Positions 20,163 to 30,675 of a DNA stretch of 64,000 nucleotides are shown piece by piece. The notes under the pieces were generated by a model that was not told the DNA's origin, ran no database searches, and saw nothing but the letters and a program-made list of their open reading frames with translations. The stretch spans positions 385,064,718 to 385,128,717 of the forward strand of contig CM062290.1 in assembly GCA_031216915.1 (NCBI GenBank). Reading direction: 5' to 3'. The stretch's first letter is position 1, and every line of letters starts with the position of its first letter. The position numbers and the translations under genes are program-made. This DNA is from Pictodentalium vernedei (taxonomy: Eukaryota > Mollusca > Scaphopoda > Dentaliida > Dentaliidae).

Positions 20163-20395
20163 AATCCCCCATGGGAATTTCAGGAAGTGAAGCATTGCTT
20201 GTTTACTGTGGTAAACAAGCTCTATTTTACTGGTAAAATAGGCCCCAGTTACCAATGCTTGGGGTGCAAGTCCACTGAAATGGACAACATGACTATAAAT
20301 GATTGACTAAATTTGACTTTATCTCCATGTTGCAGTCACCATTAGCCACTGTGCAGAAGTATGTGACCTTAAACACCATTAAATATAAATAAATT
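20163..20395 (+). mobile_element. SINE-B copy
   Basis: The hairpin GCTTGTTTACTGTGGTAAACAAGC is intact, followed by TTTTACTGGTAAAAT, CCAATGCTTGGGGTG and the tail GTATGTGACCTTAAACACCATTAAATA. This is the clearest copy of the family in the window. Confidence 0.7.
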
Positions 20396-20504
20396 GATGG
20401 AAATGTTTTGGAAGAGGTAGCATGTTTTGTCAGAAGGCCCCTCATTTTAACATAAAACTCCCCACTACATGTAGTGAATTGTTATATTATTGCGCTTCAT
20501 TTTC

Positions 20505-20740
20505 AGAACCCTTTAACCCTAATGGTATCTTCCATGTCAGTTCAATGGAAGCATCTGGAAGAGTCCATATTTATTACTCGGGGATAGACCAATTAATATT
20601 TTCAACGTGCAGCCTCGGGGCTGCACATTGAAAATATTGATTGGTCTACCCACACTTTAACTCAGCAGCCATCCTACTAAATAAAAGTAGGACACATCTT
20701 GTTTCTGGGCCAGAAAAGCGGATGCTGGGGTTCAAAAGGT
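20505..20740. mobile_element. Palindromic MITE-like element
   Basis: Ends AACCCTTTAACCC and GGGGTTCAAAAGGTT are roughly inverted. The middle is a strong hairpin, GGATAGACCAATTAATATTT against its near complement around GCAGCCTCGGGGCTGC (20581-20650). A tempting acceptor (TTCATTTTCAG, 20494-20504) falls at its left end. Confidence 0.5.
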
Positions 20741-20904
20741 TAATGAGGTGATTTGTAATTACATGTCTAAGCAACTTGACGAGGACAGCGGTTTTCTGCA
20801 TGATAATGCAGACCCCCACTTTGCCCAAGTTGAACAGACATTCAGGAAAAGCAAAGTATTGTTACAAGAGTTTTAAGCACAAAGAATGGTCTTACAAGTA
20901 ATAC

Positions 20905-21020
20905 AATGCAGCCGCCGTGGACTGCTTTTAATCGATGCATGGGCAGTGATGCATTTACCGGGTAATAAAAATTATCATCAGCAAAATTTTTATTAATGAA
21001 GCATTGGGTTATTTCTGTAA
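20905..21020 (+). repeat. Dispersed repeat R1, second copy
   Basis: Matches 9930-10065 (GCCGTGGACTG, GGGCAGTGATG, ATTTACCGGGTA, ATCATCAGCAAAATTT). It directly precedes the array leader at 21022. Confidence 0.5.
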
Positions 21021-21021
21021 T

Positions 21022-22345
21022 TATACCCTGCCAAATGAAGTTTGCGATTGCGGGGGATATAGAAATGGGGTGTGTCTGTCTGTCCGTCCATTCATTCATT
21101 CATCCGTTCATTTGTCTGTCCGTCCATAACAACTTTGGACCTTCATATCTCAGTCAGTGGATGATGAATTTAATTGATCTTTGGTATGCTGATAGACCAC
21201 CATAGGGGAAAGGATATTCACAAGTAACAGGTTTTGTCCATTTTTATGTGTACCCATACCATGTATGGTACACATAATGCCGGCATCCGGGGTGGCCCTC
21301 CATCGTCCGTCTATCCTTTGTCTGTCTGTCTGTCCATCCGTCTGTCCGGCATCTGTATCCATTTCTTTGGCATTTGATAACTTAAAAACTATTGCTTAGA
21401 TTGTCATGATACTTTATATTTGTGTTCAGGTTACTAATGCGCCGAGCTGTATCATTTTTGGTGTAAATCTGATTATTCAATACTGAGATATTAACCCTTT
21501 ACCCATCCAATTAAGCATTTTTCCAATCCATTTCTTTGGCATGCGATAACTAAAAACATATCAATCCTATTGTCATGTTACTTGATAGATATGTTCAGGT
21601 AACTGATGTGCCGAGCTGTATAGTTTTTGATGTAAATCTGACGATTTTATCCTGAGATACTAACCCTTTATCCATCAAATTAAGCATTACTCCAATCCAT
21701 TTCTTTGGCATGTGGTAACCTAAAAAATATTGATTAGGTTGCCTTGTTACTTCAGATGTGTGGTCAGGTTTTTGGTGTAAATCTGATAATTTGATCCTGT
21801 GATATTAACCCTTTATCTTTCAAACTGAGAACTGGGGAGCGCGGTGGCTGAGTAGGTAGAGGTGCAGGCTGCAAGTGGAGACGTCCTCGGTTCGAATCCC
21901 ACCTGCGGCAATCGCGTTGTGTCCTTGGGCAAGACACTTCATCTCCATTGCCCACGTGGGGACACGATGACGTACTGCACGTCGCCTGCCTGTGCTGCAG
22001 TGCAGAGTTACGATGTTGGGGAGCTGGCAGCTGCTCGTCGTGGTCGGTGGTTCTCTCCAGGTACTCCGGCTTCCTCCACCCGTAAAACTGTCACGGTCAT
22101 GATTAACCATTGTGCATAAATATATAACCGTAAACATCAATAAATAAATTGAAAACTCCTCCAATCCATTTCTTCGGCATGCGATAACTCAAAAAATATT
22201 AATCCAATTATCAGGTTACTTTATATATGTATTCAGTTTATTGATGTGCTGTGCTGTTCATTTTTTTATGTAAATCTAATAATTTGATCCGAAAATATTA
22301 ACCCTTTATCCATCATATTTTAGAGAACAGCTTTCTACTAGTTGC
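21022..22345 (+). repeat. Array-type repeats, ~170 bp unit, broken by a SINE
   Basis: A leader (TATACCCTGCC...GCGGGGGATATAG, then GTCTGTCTGTCCGTCC) at 21022-21230 is followed by a second leader (GTGTACCCATACCATG/CATGTATGGTACAC hairpin) at about 21247. Units then start at TCCATTTCTTTGGCAT near 21357, 21528, 21698 and 22167. Each unit has TGAGATATTAACCCTTTA. SINE-A at 21836-22151 interrupts the array. Confidence 0.8.
21836..22151 (+). mobile_element. SINE-A, tRNA-derived head, in the array
   Basis: The head GGGGAGCGCGGTGGCTGAGTAGG has a B box GGTTCGAATCC, and the tail is ATCAATAAATAAA. Flanks AACTGAGAACT and AATTGAAAACT look like a diverged 11-bp duplication. A deletion removed the GGCGTACTGC...GTCTTCAACC part of the body. 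Confidence 0.9.
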
Positions 22346-22826
22346 GCGTATGGGTACACATCTGACGATTCAATCGGCCTATTTTTTTATTCTAGAGTTA
22401 TGGGCCTTTTTCCACATTTTTCAACCTTGAAACCCATCAACTTAGAAACTCTTGACACGGAATACCTGTGGCATTGCATCTGGTTAGTGTTTGGAATTAA
22501 TATTATTGCGTCTGTGGAAAGTGACCAGTCCACAATTTATAAACATCCATTTGTTTGAATCTCTTGTCATCTGGGGCCTGTAAACATGCATTTCACTCCA
22601 AATAAAAAAGGTAACTTTAACTTAACCAACACACGATAACAAAAATACTGCAAATACTGATTTGAGAGTGTATATCTGGAAATTCCAGGAATTATCCAAG
22701 ACTTTTTACATTATTCTACATTTTCCTTTATTTAACTTTTATTCCAGTTTTTAAAAAATAACAGTTTTTCACGTACAATGAATTCACTTGTATTTCTCGG
22801 GCTTGTATGTGTCAATTTATGCACAC
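22346..22826. other. No recognisable feature
   Basis: AT-rich single-copy sequence. No hairpin, repeat or convincing frame. Confidence 0.4.
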
Positions 22827-22971
22827 CAAGCCTGAAAATAAGCAGACTGTCATCTGCTGAATGAGGTCCCCAGAGGGTGAATTTGGTGATGCTACCCTGC
22901 ACAGCAGGGTAGCATTACCAAATTTACCCTCTGTGAACCTCTATCTGAATCAGGGTCTCAGGCCTAAACAG
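22827..22971 (+). mobile_element. Q element (hAT-like MITE), truncated
   Basis: The left end CAAGCCTGAAAATAAGC and the hairpin GATGCTACCCTGCACAGCAG-GGTAGCAT match complete Q copies. The element stops after GGTCTCAGGCCTAAACAG, losing its right half. Confidence 0.72.
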
Positions 22972-23046
22972 ATTATCATTGGGTTGGAACTTCAACTTGG
23001 AAGTGGTGAAGAGGATGTGTTATGTATCACTTATCTTGTTCATCAG
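22972..23046 (+). other. Candidate internal host exon (75 bp)
   Basis: CTAAACAG, the cut end of the Q element, could serve as an acceptor. Then come 25 open codons (IIIGLELQLGSGEEDVLC...YLVHQ) and CAG|GTAAAC, a good donor. Both ends are in phase 0, the same as the candidate at 14530-14631. I do not recognise the protein. The abrupt join to a truncated transposon makes chance quite possible. Confidence 0.3.
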
Positions 23047-23476
23047 GTAAACATTCTTCATTGTAACTCCTCTGTACTCAGCCCTCTTCATACCCATTCA
23101 ATATAAATAATGATATTTCTTCTGTGTTATTAGGTCACTATCATCGATGGGTCTTTTTTATCTTGACAATTACGGAAACAAATAATAATCCCTTAGGTTA
23201 TGGTAGGATAATCGTCGGAACAAAAAGTGATTGGAAAAATAGTCTTCTTGACTGATGTAAAGTGATTCATCTGAACAAAGCTGAGAGATCATAAGCATGT
23301 AGCTAATCAAGTACAATCTTCTGTACCTTGTAATTAGAGTGCCGCATTGCCTTATAATTTGGCATGTATTCTTTGGTTAGTGAGGACGAGATTTACTTTT
23401 ATTATTACACCACATTTCCCACTTCAATTGAATGTTTTGAAACTTTAGGTGTTTTTTTTTGTAATCTGGTGTGTAT
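23047..23476. other. No recognisable feature
   Basis: Single-copy sequence. It would be intron if the exon before it is real. Confidence 0.4.
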
Positions 23477-23738
23477 CAAGCCTGAAAATAAACAATCTGT
23501 CATTTGCATAATGAGGTCCCCAGAGGGTGAATTTGTTGATACAGACCCATACAGTGGGCTACAGTCCCCCAATTTATCCTTTGGGTATCTCTTTCTGTTC
23601 AGGCCTGAGACCCTGATTCAGCTTGAGGTTCACAGAGGATAAATATGGTAATGCTGCTCTGCTGTGCAGGTAGCATCACCAAATTCCCCCTCTGGGGACC
23701 TCATTCTGCAGATGACAGTCTGCTTATTTTCAGGCTTG
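23477..23738 (+). mobile_element. Q element (hAT-like MITE), complete
   Basis: Ends CAAGCCTGAAAATAAAC and GCTTATTTTCAGGCTTG are inverted. Inside are GAGGTCCCCAGAGGGTGAAT and its inverted counterpart. The flanks GTGTGTAT / TGTGCATA are only loosely alike. Confidence 0.78.
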
Positions 23739-23823
23739 TGTGCATAATTTAGTTGACTCATACAAGCACAAGAAATAAGAGTGAATTAATTATACATGAA
23801 AAATTGTCAGGACTAATAGTCAA

Positions 23824-23875
23824 GTAGTTGTTTCTAGTCAAGTATTGTCGACAATACTTGACTGAGAAACTACTG
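23824..23875. repeat. Near-perfect palindrome
   Basis: AGTCAAGTATTGTCGACAATACTTGACT is a perfect 28-bp palindrome, and the flanking GTAGTTGTTTCT / GAGAAACTAC extend it imperfectly. Function is unknown; it is perhaps the core of an eroded hairpin element. Confidence 0.6.
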
Positions 23876-24046
23876 CTCAGGTTAGACAGTGGACCTCACT
23901 CAACTGGATATCTCTGAATTGAAGAACTATTTTAATTAATGAAACTTCCAAACACCTTCCAAATTATCTTGAAATCTTTTGAAGAATTCCTGTCAATTGA
24001 ATACCATTTGACCAGTGATAAATATTAAATTAATAGGAGTATTTAA

Positions 24047-24285
24047 CCCTTTACCCAATGCAGACGATATGAAAATTTATTATTTTAAATATAATTTTTT
24101 TAATTTTTAAAAAAAATTTCAACAAAATCATATCATGTGACCCCTCGTTGGAACGAGCTGTGTGCTCATTCCAATGAGGGGTCACATGATATGGTTTTGT
24201 TGAAATATTTTTAAAAATTTAATTTTTTCAACTGCTCAATTTGCATATTACGCGGGCGGATGCAGGCGATTCGTTAGGTAAAGGG
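24047..24285 (+). mobile_element. TH1: TTAA-flanked long-hairpin MITE
   Basis: CCCTTTACCCAATG and CGTTAGGTAAAGGG are inverted ends between TTAA (24043-24046, 24286-24289). The middle is a hairpin in which AACAAAATCATATCATGTGA and CCCCTCGTTGGAACGAGC face their complement. About 240 bp. TTAA targets and CCCTTT-type ends fit a piggyBac-related source. Six more copies are listed. Confidence 0.88.
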
Positions 24286-24579
24286 TTAATTAACAGTAAT
24301 TTGGTATTTTTCTTGTTTTCTATTGATAAAATGAGCATTTATTTTAATATAACTTGTGTGACTGAGTACAGATAGGTTTATGAGCAGGCGGCATTCAGTG
24401 GCTGGCATTGTTATGGTGTAAAAACAATAATGGTGACAGAAAGAAATCTGAGAATCAACAATAACTCAAATTTACATGTAACCACACTAAAAATTAATAA
24501 CAAAAATAATTTGAAATACAACTGATACAAAATCTTTTACACTATTTGGTTTACAGAAAAATAAAAACAGAAATATATA

Positions 24580-25007
24580 CAGTGGAGCCCACTTAATTGG
24601 ATATCTCTTAACTGAATAACCCTGTTAATTGAATATAATTTCTCAGCACAAAACCATTTACCATACCTCCAGTACAAATTTGACCTGTTAAGTGAATATA
24701 GGTTATAGAATAAACTCCTGTTAATTGAATAAAAAATCTTATAACCTCTCGAGAAATTGCCCTGACTCTCCCCAGTTTTCCTTTGTTTATAGGCCCATTT
24801 TGCCTCAGTACATCCAATACTGACATTTAATCTATTATATCTTGTTTGACAGAGCACATGGAGCTCTGTCAAACAAGATATAATAGAGTAAATGCTAAGT
24901 TTATCTCTAGAATACTGGAAAGTGACACAATCACTGTTAATTGAATACCCCTTTTAATTGAATAATTTTCATTAGCAAAATGGCTATTCAATTAACAGGG
25001 TTAGTGT
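24580..25007 (+). mobile_element. P element, near complete
   Basis: The left end is TA-CAGTGGAGCCCACTTAA and the right part TATTCAATTAACAGGGTTAG, with the last bases degraded. The central hairpin TATCTTGTTTGACAGAGC against GCTCTGTCAAACAAGATA is intact, making this the best hairpin in the family. Confidence 0.82.
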
Positions 25008-25356
25008 GATTACATGTAACTTATCAGTTAGTCCAAAATAAAGTCCAATAGAATCCAGTAATCCAATGATGAAGAAACATTTTTCCTGCTGGCCCAGAAC
25101 AGCCTGGTGCCCAATTTTTTGCCATTCAGGATATTTTAGTGCCAAACAAAGTGTTTTGGTGTCAAAATGCTAATGAGATGGCAGAGGTACTTTTTGTTGC
25201 CTTATCCAAATAAATTGATTGAGTTTTAAAAAATGAACAGGCAATTATTTCTGGAGTGAATGGAGAATTAGTCACGGAAAAAACCTGACAGAACTCGAAA
25301 GTTATGAGAACTCGAAAGTTATGATAAAATCGTCTGCTTTCAAAATGGGCAGTAAC

Positions 25357-25584
25357 CAAGCCCGAATATCAGCAAGCTGTCATTTGCAAAGTGGAGTCTC
25401 CAGAGGGGAAATTTGCTGATGCTATCCCATACAGTGGGCCAATTTATCCTCTAGGTACATCTTTCTGTTTTGGCTGGAGACCTTGATTCAGACTGGGGTT
25501 CACAGAGGGTAAATTTTGTGATCACCAAATTCACCCTCTGGGAGCCTCATTTTGCAGATGACAGTCTGCTTGTTTTCAGGATTG
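25357..25584 (+). mobile_element. Q element (hAT-like MITE)
   Basis: Ends CAAGCCCGAATATCAGC and GCTTGTTTTCAGGATTG lie between GCAGTAAC (25349-25356) and GCTGTAAC (25585-25592), an 8-bp duplication with one change. The central hairpin is partly deleted. Confidence 0.8.
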
Positions 25585-25708
25585 GCTGTAACCTAGGTTA
25601 TATCTATGCCAGTGATTCCATTAATGGTCAAGCTGAATGAGATCGATATGTACACCTCTTGTTACACTCAGATAATAGCAGACTAATTGACTACTGTCAA
25701 TCCACTAG

Positions 25709-25857
25709 GCTTAGCACCCTGCCAGTTTCCGAGATGGTATATTGAAGTCTTGTTCTCGTCTCTGGATAATATATTGACTCGTACTAACGGACTCATTGAT
25801 AAATGCCCCGAGATAAGGTCTTTACTTCAATACATAAAATCAAAAAATAGCAGGGTG
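25709..25857 (+). other. Candidate host exon
   Basis: A possible acceptor (CAATCCACTAG, 25698-25708) opens a frame of about 50 codons, LAPCQFPRWYIEVLFSSLDN through IRSLLQYIKSKNSR, closed by TAG 25867-25869 unless a donor near GTGGTAATA is used. The residue pattern is helix-like and not repeated in the window. Acceptor and donor are weak. The product is not recognised. Confidence 0.28.
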
Positions 25858-25884
25858 GTAATAACCTAGATTTATTCTATGAGA

Positions 25885-26042
25885 ATTTGTTTGACAGAGC
25901 TCAATGATCTCAGTCAAACAAGAAGGAATAGAAGAAATGTTCAGTTTATTACTAGAATACAGAAAAAAATAAATTCCTGTTCATTGAATGTACCTGTTAT
26001 ATCACTGACAAAGTGGCTTTTCAACTGACAGAGGTAGTGTGG
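25885..26042 (+). mobile_element. P element fragment
   Basis: TTGTTTGACAGAGCTC...AGTCAAACAAGA, then TTTATTACTAGAATACAG and a degraded right half. Confidence 0.55.
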
Positions 26043-26044
26043 TG

Positions 26045-26133
26045 GCTCAGTGGTTAGAGTAGTGGACTTTAAACCGAAAGGCTATCATGGCTCTATTGAA
26101 AAGTGCTAGAAGCCACTTTATTTGCTTTACGCT
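26045..26133 (+). mobile_element. SINE-A head scrap joined to D fragment
   Basis: GTGGTGGCTCAGTGGTTAGAGTAGTGG (26047-26073) is a SINE-A head. From 26083 the sequence is the long D variant (ATCATGGCTCTATTGAAAAG, CCACTTTATTTGCTTTACGC), interrupted by the Q element and resumed at 26395. Confidence 0.55.
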
Positions 26134-26386
26134 CAGGCCTGAAAATAAGCAGTCTGACATTTGCAGAATGAGGTCCCCAGAGAGTGAATTTGATGATGCT
26201 ATCCCATACAGTTGGCCACTTTATCCTCTGGGTACCTTTTTCTGTTTAATTTTGAGACCCTGATTCAGATTGAGGTTCACATAGGGTAAATTTAGTGATG
26301 CTACCCTGCTGTGCAGGATAGCATCAGTAAATTCACCCTCTGGGGACCTCATTTTGCAGATGACAGTTTGCTTATTTTCTGGCTTG
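26134..26386 (+). mobile_element. Q element (hAT-like MITE), exact 8-bp TSD
   Basis: Ends CAGGCCTGAAAATAAGC and GCTTATTTTCTGGCTTG are flanked by TTTACGCT on both sides (26126-26133, 26387-26394). The core hairpin is GATGCTACCCTGCTGTGCAG-GATAGCATC. An 8-bp duplication and CARGCCTG ends place the family with hAT. This is the reference copy of Q. Confidence 0.9.
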
Positions 26387-26467
26387 TTTACGCTTGATGC
26401 ATTAGCTTATTGTTTGTTCAGCATGAGAAGAAAAATTTTTTATATAGATTCGTTCAGTTGCAGTTTG

Positions 26468-26690
26468 GACATGGTGTTGCTGTGTACTAAGGCGTACTGC
26501 ACGTCTATGGTGCACTTACCTTCGACTGCTGCTAAATGTGCTTGTGCATGAGTTGGTTAGTTTGAGAGTCTGACATTTGTTCGCCACTTCTCGGTAGTTC
26601 TCTCAGAGTGCTCCGACTTCCTCCTTCCATAAAACTGTCCAACACGATGTGACCCTGATTGTTGAAAGTGTAATTAAACCCCAATAAACA
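26468..26690 (+). mobile_element. SINE-A, 5'-truncated
   Basis: From ATGGTGTTGCTGTGTACTAA to ATTAAACCCCAATAAACAAAC. The central part is diverged. Confidence 0.8.
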
Positions 26691-26754
26691 AACATTCAAC
26701 TAACAGGGTTTCACTGTACTACTTTTCCTGCTGACTGTCATACAAACTATCAAT

Positions 26755-27862
26755 GTTGGAGCACCTACTGTACAAGAATGGAGCACCTGCTGTACAACAA
26801 TGGAGCACCTGCAGTACAAGAATGGTACAACAATAAGAAGACTCAACCTATGGCTTCTAGGTGGAGCACCTGCTGTACAACAATTAAGCATTTGCTGTAC
26901 AACAATTGAGCACTTGCTGTACAATGGGGCACTTGCTGTACAACAATGGAGCACCTGCTGTACAACAATAAGAAGACTCAACCTATGGCTTCTAGGTGGA
27001 GCACCTGCTGTACAACAATTGAGCACTTGCTATACAACAGTGGAGCACCTGCTCTATAACAATGGGGCACTTGCTGTACAACAATAGTGCACCTGCTGTA
27101 CAACAATAAGAATATGCAACCTATGGCTTCTAGGTGGAGCACCTGCTGCACAACAACAGAGCACCTGCTGTACAACAATGGAGCACCTGCTGTACAACAA
27201 TAGAGCACCTGCTGTACAACAATAAGAAGATGCAACCTATGGTTTCTAGGTGAAGCACCTGCTGCACAACAATGGAGCACCTGCTTTACAACAATAAGAA
27301 GACTCAACCTTTGGCTTCTAGGTGGAGCACCTACTGTACAACAATGAAGCACTTGCTGTACAACAGTAAGTAGACTCTACCTATGGCTTCTAGGTGGAAC
27401 ACGTGCTGTACAACAATTGAGCACTTGCTGTACAACAATTGAGCACTTGCTGTACAACAATGGGACACTTGCTGTACAATAATGGAGCACCTGCTTTACA
27501 ACAATAAGAAGACTCAACCTATGGCTTCTAGGTGGAGCATCTGCTGTACAACAACAATTGAGCACTTGCTGTACATCAATGGAGCACCTGCTGTACAACA
27601 ATATAGCACCTGCTGTACAACAATAAGAAGACTCAATCTATGGCTTCTAGGTGGAGCACCTGATGTACAACAACGGAGAACCTGCCATACAACAATAGAG
27701 CACCTGCTGTACAACAATAAGAAGACTCAACCTATGGCTTCTAGGTGGAGCACCTGCTGTACAACAATAGAGCACTTGCTGTGCAACAATGGAGCACCTG
27801 CTGTACAACAATAGTGCACCTGCTGTACAACAATAAGAAGACTCAACCTATGGCTTCTAGGT
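26755..27862 (+). repeat. 22-bp minisatellite with regular spacers
   Basis: The basic unit is GAGCACCTGCTGTACAACAATG (22 bp). Between runs of two to five units a spacer AAGAAGACTCAACCTATGGC-TTCTAGGTG occurs about ten times (near 26832, 26969, 27105, 27222, 27296, 27366, 27504, 27625, 27719, 27835). The array is therefore a higher-order repeat of about 75-140 bp. Cys/Thr-rich open frames on both strands are by-products. Confidence 0.93.
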
Positions 27863-27993
27863 GATAACCGTATTAAAGCCTAAGCCAAGCAGAACATCCA
27901 GCTATATAATGTTAGAAAGGGTTCAGAGAGTTCCATCAACCAGTGTGATGCAACATAGCATTTCGTTACTAAAATTAATGAACATTGAACTAA

Positions 27994-28227
27994 CTGGTAG
28001 AGTGCTAAATTATTTGTGGTCATCAAAATTTGTTTCCCTATCTTTGCCTTGTTACATTTTATGCCTATAGGCACTCTCCCATAAAATGTAACAAGGCAAA
28101 TCCATGCAAACTAAATAATTGCCCTTCAAAGGAAGTATGAAGCACCTCCACAGAATATGAAGACTTCAGGCTGTGGTACCCGACCTTCAGAATAAAACCC
28201 AAATACAGGCTTTCAGCACTCTTCCAG
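27994..28227 (+). mobile_element. D element, near complete
   Basis: CTGGTAGAGTGCTAAATTAT to CAGCACTCTTCCAG. The right flank is TTAA; the left is CTAA. The hairpin TTGCCTTGTTACATTTTATG...CATAAAATGTAACAAGGCAA is intact except for a short deletion. Confidence 0.78.
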
Positions 28228-29222
28228 TTAATCATCAATGTAAAGTGAATGATTGGTCCAGATGTTGTCCCATTTGAGATCTGTTGAAAATACTTTACAC
28301 AGTGATTCTCATGAAGCTTATCCACCAAAAAACATGAAGAACAGTATTGAATTGGATTATTCTGTGGTGCAGATGCTACAGCTTACAGTCTTCATATGTG
28401 GATATGCATAATATTTTCTCTGAAGTGAAATTATTTTGTATTCATGGATTTGCCATATTATAAATGTAATTTGCTAAAACAAAACTATTTACCATACCTT
28501 CGTCTATTTATTTTGACAGAGATCCATGAGCTTTTCAAACAAGATATAATAGAATAAATGCTCAGTTTATCTCTAGAATACTGGAAAGTGACTTGTAATC
28601 AACAATAACCCTAACAAGTGTTTACATAACACAATAGATGTACTCTCTACTTTTATCTGGAACCCTCGTCTTGGTCAAACTTGCTGCTCACTCCAACAAG
28701 TACACCAAAAAATATGTTCAACACCCCATTAAGGATCTGTTGCCAGTAATATCAAACAGCACTTGCTGAGGGCTGGCGGTTATGCATTTCATCATTCTCT
28801 ATGGGCTAAGTCCATGGATAGAAATGAGGTGCATCACTGCTGGCGCTCAGTAAGTGATCCAAGCACAATAAAGATGCAAGACTTGTCTGCAGGCGCTTTC
28901 ATAGAGAATCCCAAACATGATGCCCTATGAATGCGCTGTCCGACATTGACGCTCAGTTCACATAGATTTATTCCTTTAAAGCTCTCCGAACGACATCAAG
29001 TGTTTGATGGAACCTGGCACAGAGCAGTGGAGTGGCCACCAAGAGCGGCTAGTTTTGTACCAATCCCTAACCACCAATCTCCCACTGGCTTTTGTGCCGG
29101 AAAACATCCTGCAAATAAATCTTAGCAGTGAAAAAAAATCGAGCCCCAGTTCCAACTTAGCATCACATACTTTTTTTCCCTAACCATTTGGTCACAGTCT
29201 CTTTGCAACTACACTTCCTTCC
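28228..29222. other. Mostly unexplained; P fragment inside
   Basis: About 28500-28590 is a P fragment (TTTTGACAGAGATCCATGAG, AGATATAATAGAATAAATGC). The rest is single copy. Its last 300 bp, more GC-rich, could be LINE sequence upstream of the 3' end at 29223, but I recognise no RT motif. A 64-codon frame at 28931-29125 has no known family. Confidence 0.4.
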
Positions 29223-29355
29223 AGGGGGTGACAGGTAGACAGTCAATCTGGCTATGCCACCCCCTACAGTATACTATATACTAAACTTATGAAATATATG
29301 AATTTGTAACCATTATTTATGTATACTGTGAATAAATTATCTGAATCTGAATCTG
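29223..29355 (+). mobile_element. LINE 3' end (relative of 12100-14527)
   Basis: The stem-loop (AGGGGGTG...CACCCCCT with AGACAGTCA in the loop) is followed by GTATACTGTGAATAAATTAT and a tail of three GAATCT-type units. The order stem-loop, GTATACTG, GAATAAAT, short tandem tail is the same as at 14381-14527. Confidence 0.75.
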
Positions 29356-29489
29356 TGTGTATTAGCATACATTGAAAATAATAAAACTGACGTGCACAGA
29401 AGTTGATATGACTTCAATGACATAAATGATGGAGACTTCAGCCATGTAAAGTTACATTTTAATACAAGAAAACACTCTGAATTGAATTA

Positions 29490-29605
29490 TAACAATTGAA
29501 ATGAATTATCTGTCACTTTATCAGCATATGAATGCGGGATGGGCATGTTTTGTATAAAGTGTTACATTCGATAATGTTACAGATAATTCATTTCATTTCC
29601 TATAT
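29490..29605. mobile_element. Short TIR hairpin element
   Basis: TGAAATGAATTATCTGTCAC (29499) and GTTACAGATAATTCATTTCA (29576-29595) are inverted with about 60 bp between them. No clear duplication flanks them. Confidence 0.5.
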
Positions 29606-29705
29606 GAATAATATTTTTTGTTTGCCAGTTTGACATTTTAGTTACAAAAAACCGTACCAATGATAAAAATATAGCTAATATAACAATAACATGATTTTGA
29701 AGGGC

Positions 29706-29843
29706 TTTACAGTGTATTAACGGCTCAACAGAAATGGTTAACAGCCCAAGAGTTTATTAGCAGCCCGTGACGAAGTCGAGGGCCGCTAATAAGCTCAAGG
29801 GCTGTTAACCATTTCTGTTGAGTTGTTGATGCACTGTAATGGC
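29706..29843. repeat. Long imperfect palindrome
   Basis: TTACAGTG...GGCTCAACAGAAATGGTTAACAGCCC faces GGGCTGTTAACCATTTCTGTTGAG...CACTGTAA, with a GC-rich centre. The arms are about 60 bp. It is probably a MITE of its own kind; it is not repeated in the window. Confidence 0.65.
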
Positions 29844-29863
29844 CGACAAAGTCATGGTATTTC

Positions 29864-30454
29864 TATTATTGCCACTTTTGTACATCAGGGACATTACAAT
29901 TAAATTATATGGGAAATAAGAGAAATAAATGAAGTTTGACATTTTAAAATTAAAAAAAAACAGCGACACTATCGTCTAATTTGTTGACAAACAAACCGGG
30001 AAACATGATTATCATCTGATCAGTCTACGGAGACATTTGGGAAGTTAGATGATGAAATATATCTTCGAAATGCGAACTTTAGGCAAGGAGTTTATTCATC
30101 AAAGATGTCATCACTTACTTTGCGTGTATCGCTTCCTATATTTGATACCTTATCTATCCATGACACAAAGGGAAACACTTGAATTAAATTTGTTAATTGT
30201 GTTTACAAATTAAAAAAATCCGAATTGAATTTCGACCCAAATGGAAATCTGGGAAAAATATTGTTGATCGGCTGAGAGATGTGACGTAATTGTCTATATT
30301 TAGACGTATTGGGCTGTTATTGACATGTTGGGCTGTTATAGACAATAACGGCCTAACACGTCACATGACTTTTACTTGTTGAGCATTACGAGGGTTCAAC
30401 GCCCGACAAAACGTTGTTAATGTGCTAGGAACGCCCGCAAAAGTGGTAATAATA
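29864..30454. mobile_element. TIR element, unclassified
   Basis: TATTATTGCCACTTTTG (29864-29880) and CAAAAGTGGTAATAATA (30438-30454) are perfect 17-bp inverted repeats 591 bp apart. If TA is the duplication, the ends would be TTATTGCC. Inside, TTGGGCTGTTATTGACATG and TGTTATAGACAATAACGGCC form a further hairpin near 30305-30350. No ORF. Confidence 0.55.
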
Positions 30455-30675
30455 AAATGTAAAAGACTAATATTATTAACATTTACAAAGTAATTTCATG
30501 ATAATTATTTACTCACTGTTTATTCGCTCCAAAGAAACTATTAGAAAATAATTTATTATCTTCCAGAAGCATTATAAAAAGATTCAGCAAGATAAGAAAG
30601 AAATGTTTGGATCAGAATCAGATTAAATGGATAAACTGTTAATTCAGTTGAAGCATAGCAATTTACAAAGCCATG

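Noticed and set aside
20494-20631. Exon after a strong acceptor TTCATTTTCAG
   Set aside because: The segment runs into a palindromic MITE whose ends coincide with it, and there is no donor.
26755-27862. CRISPR array
   Set aside because: The units are a continuous minisatellite and the spacers are the same sequence each time. This is also a eukaryotic region.
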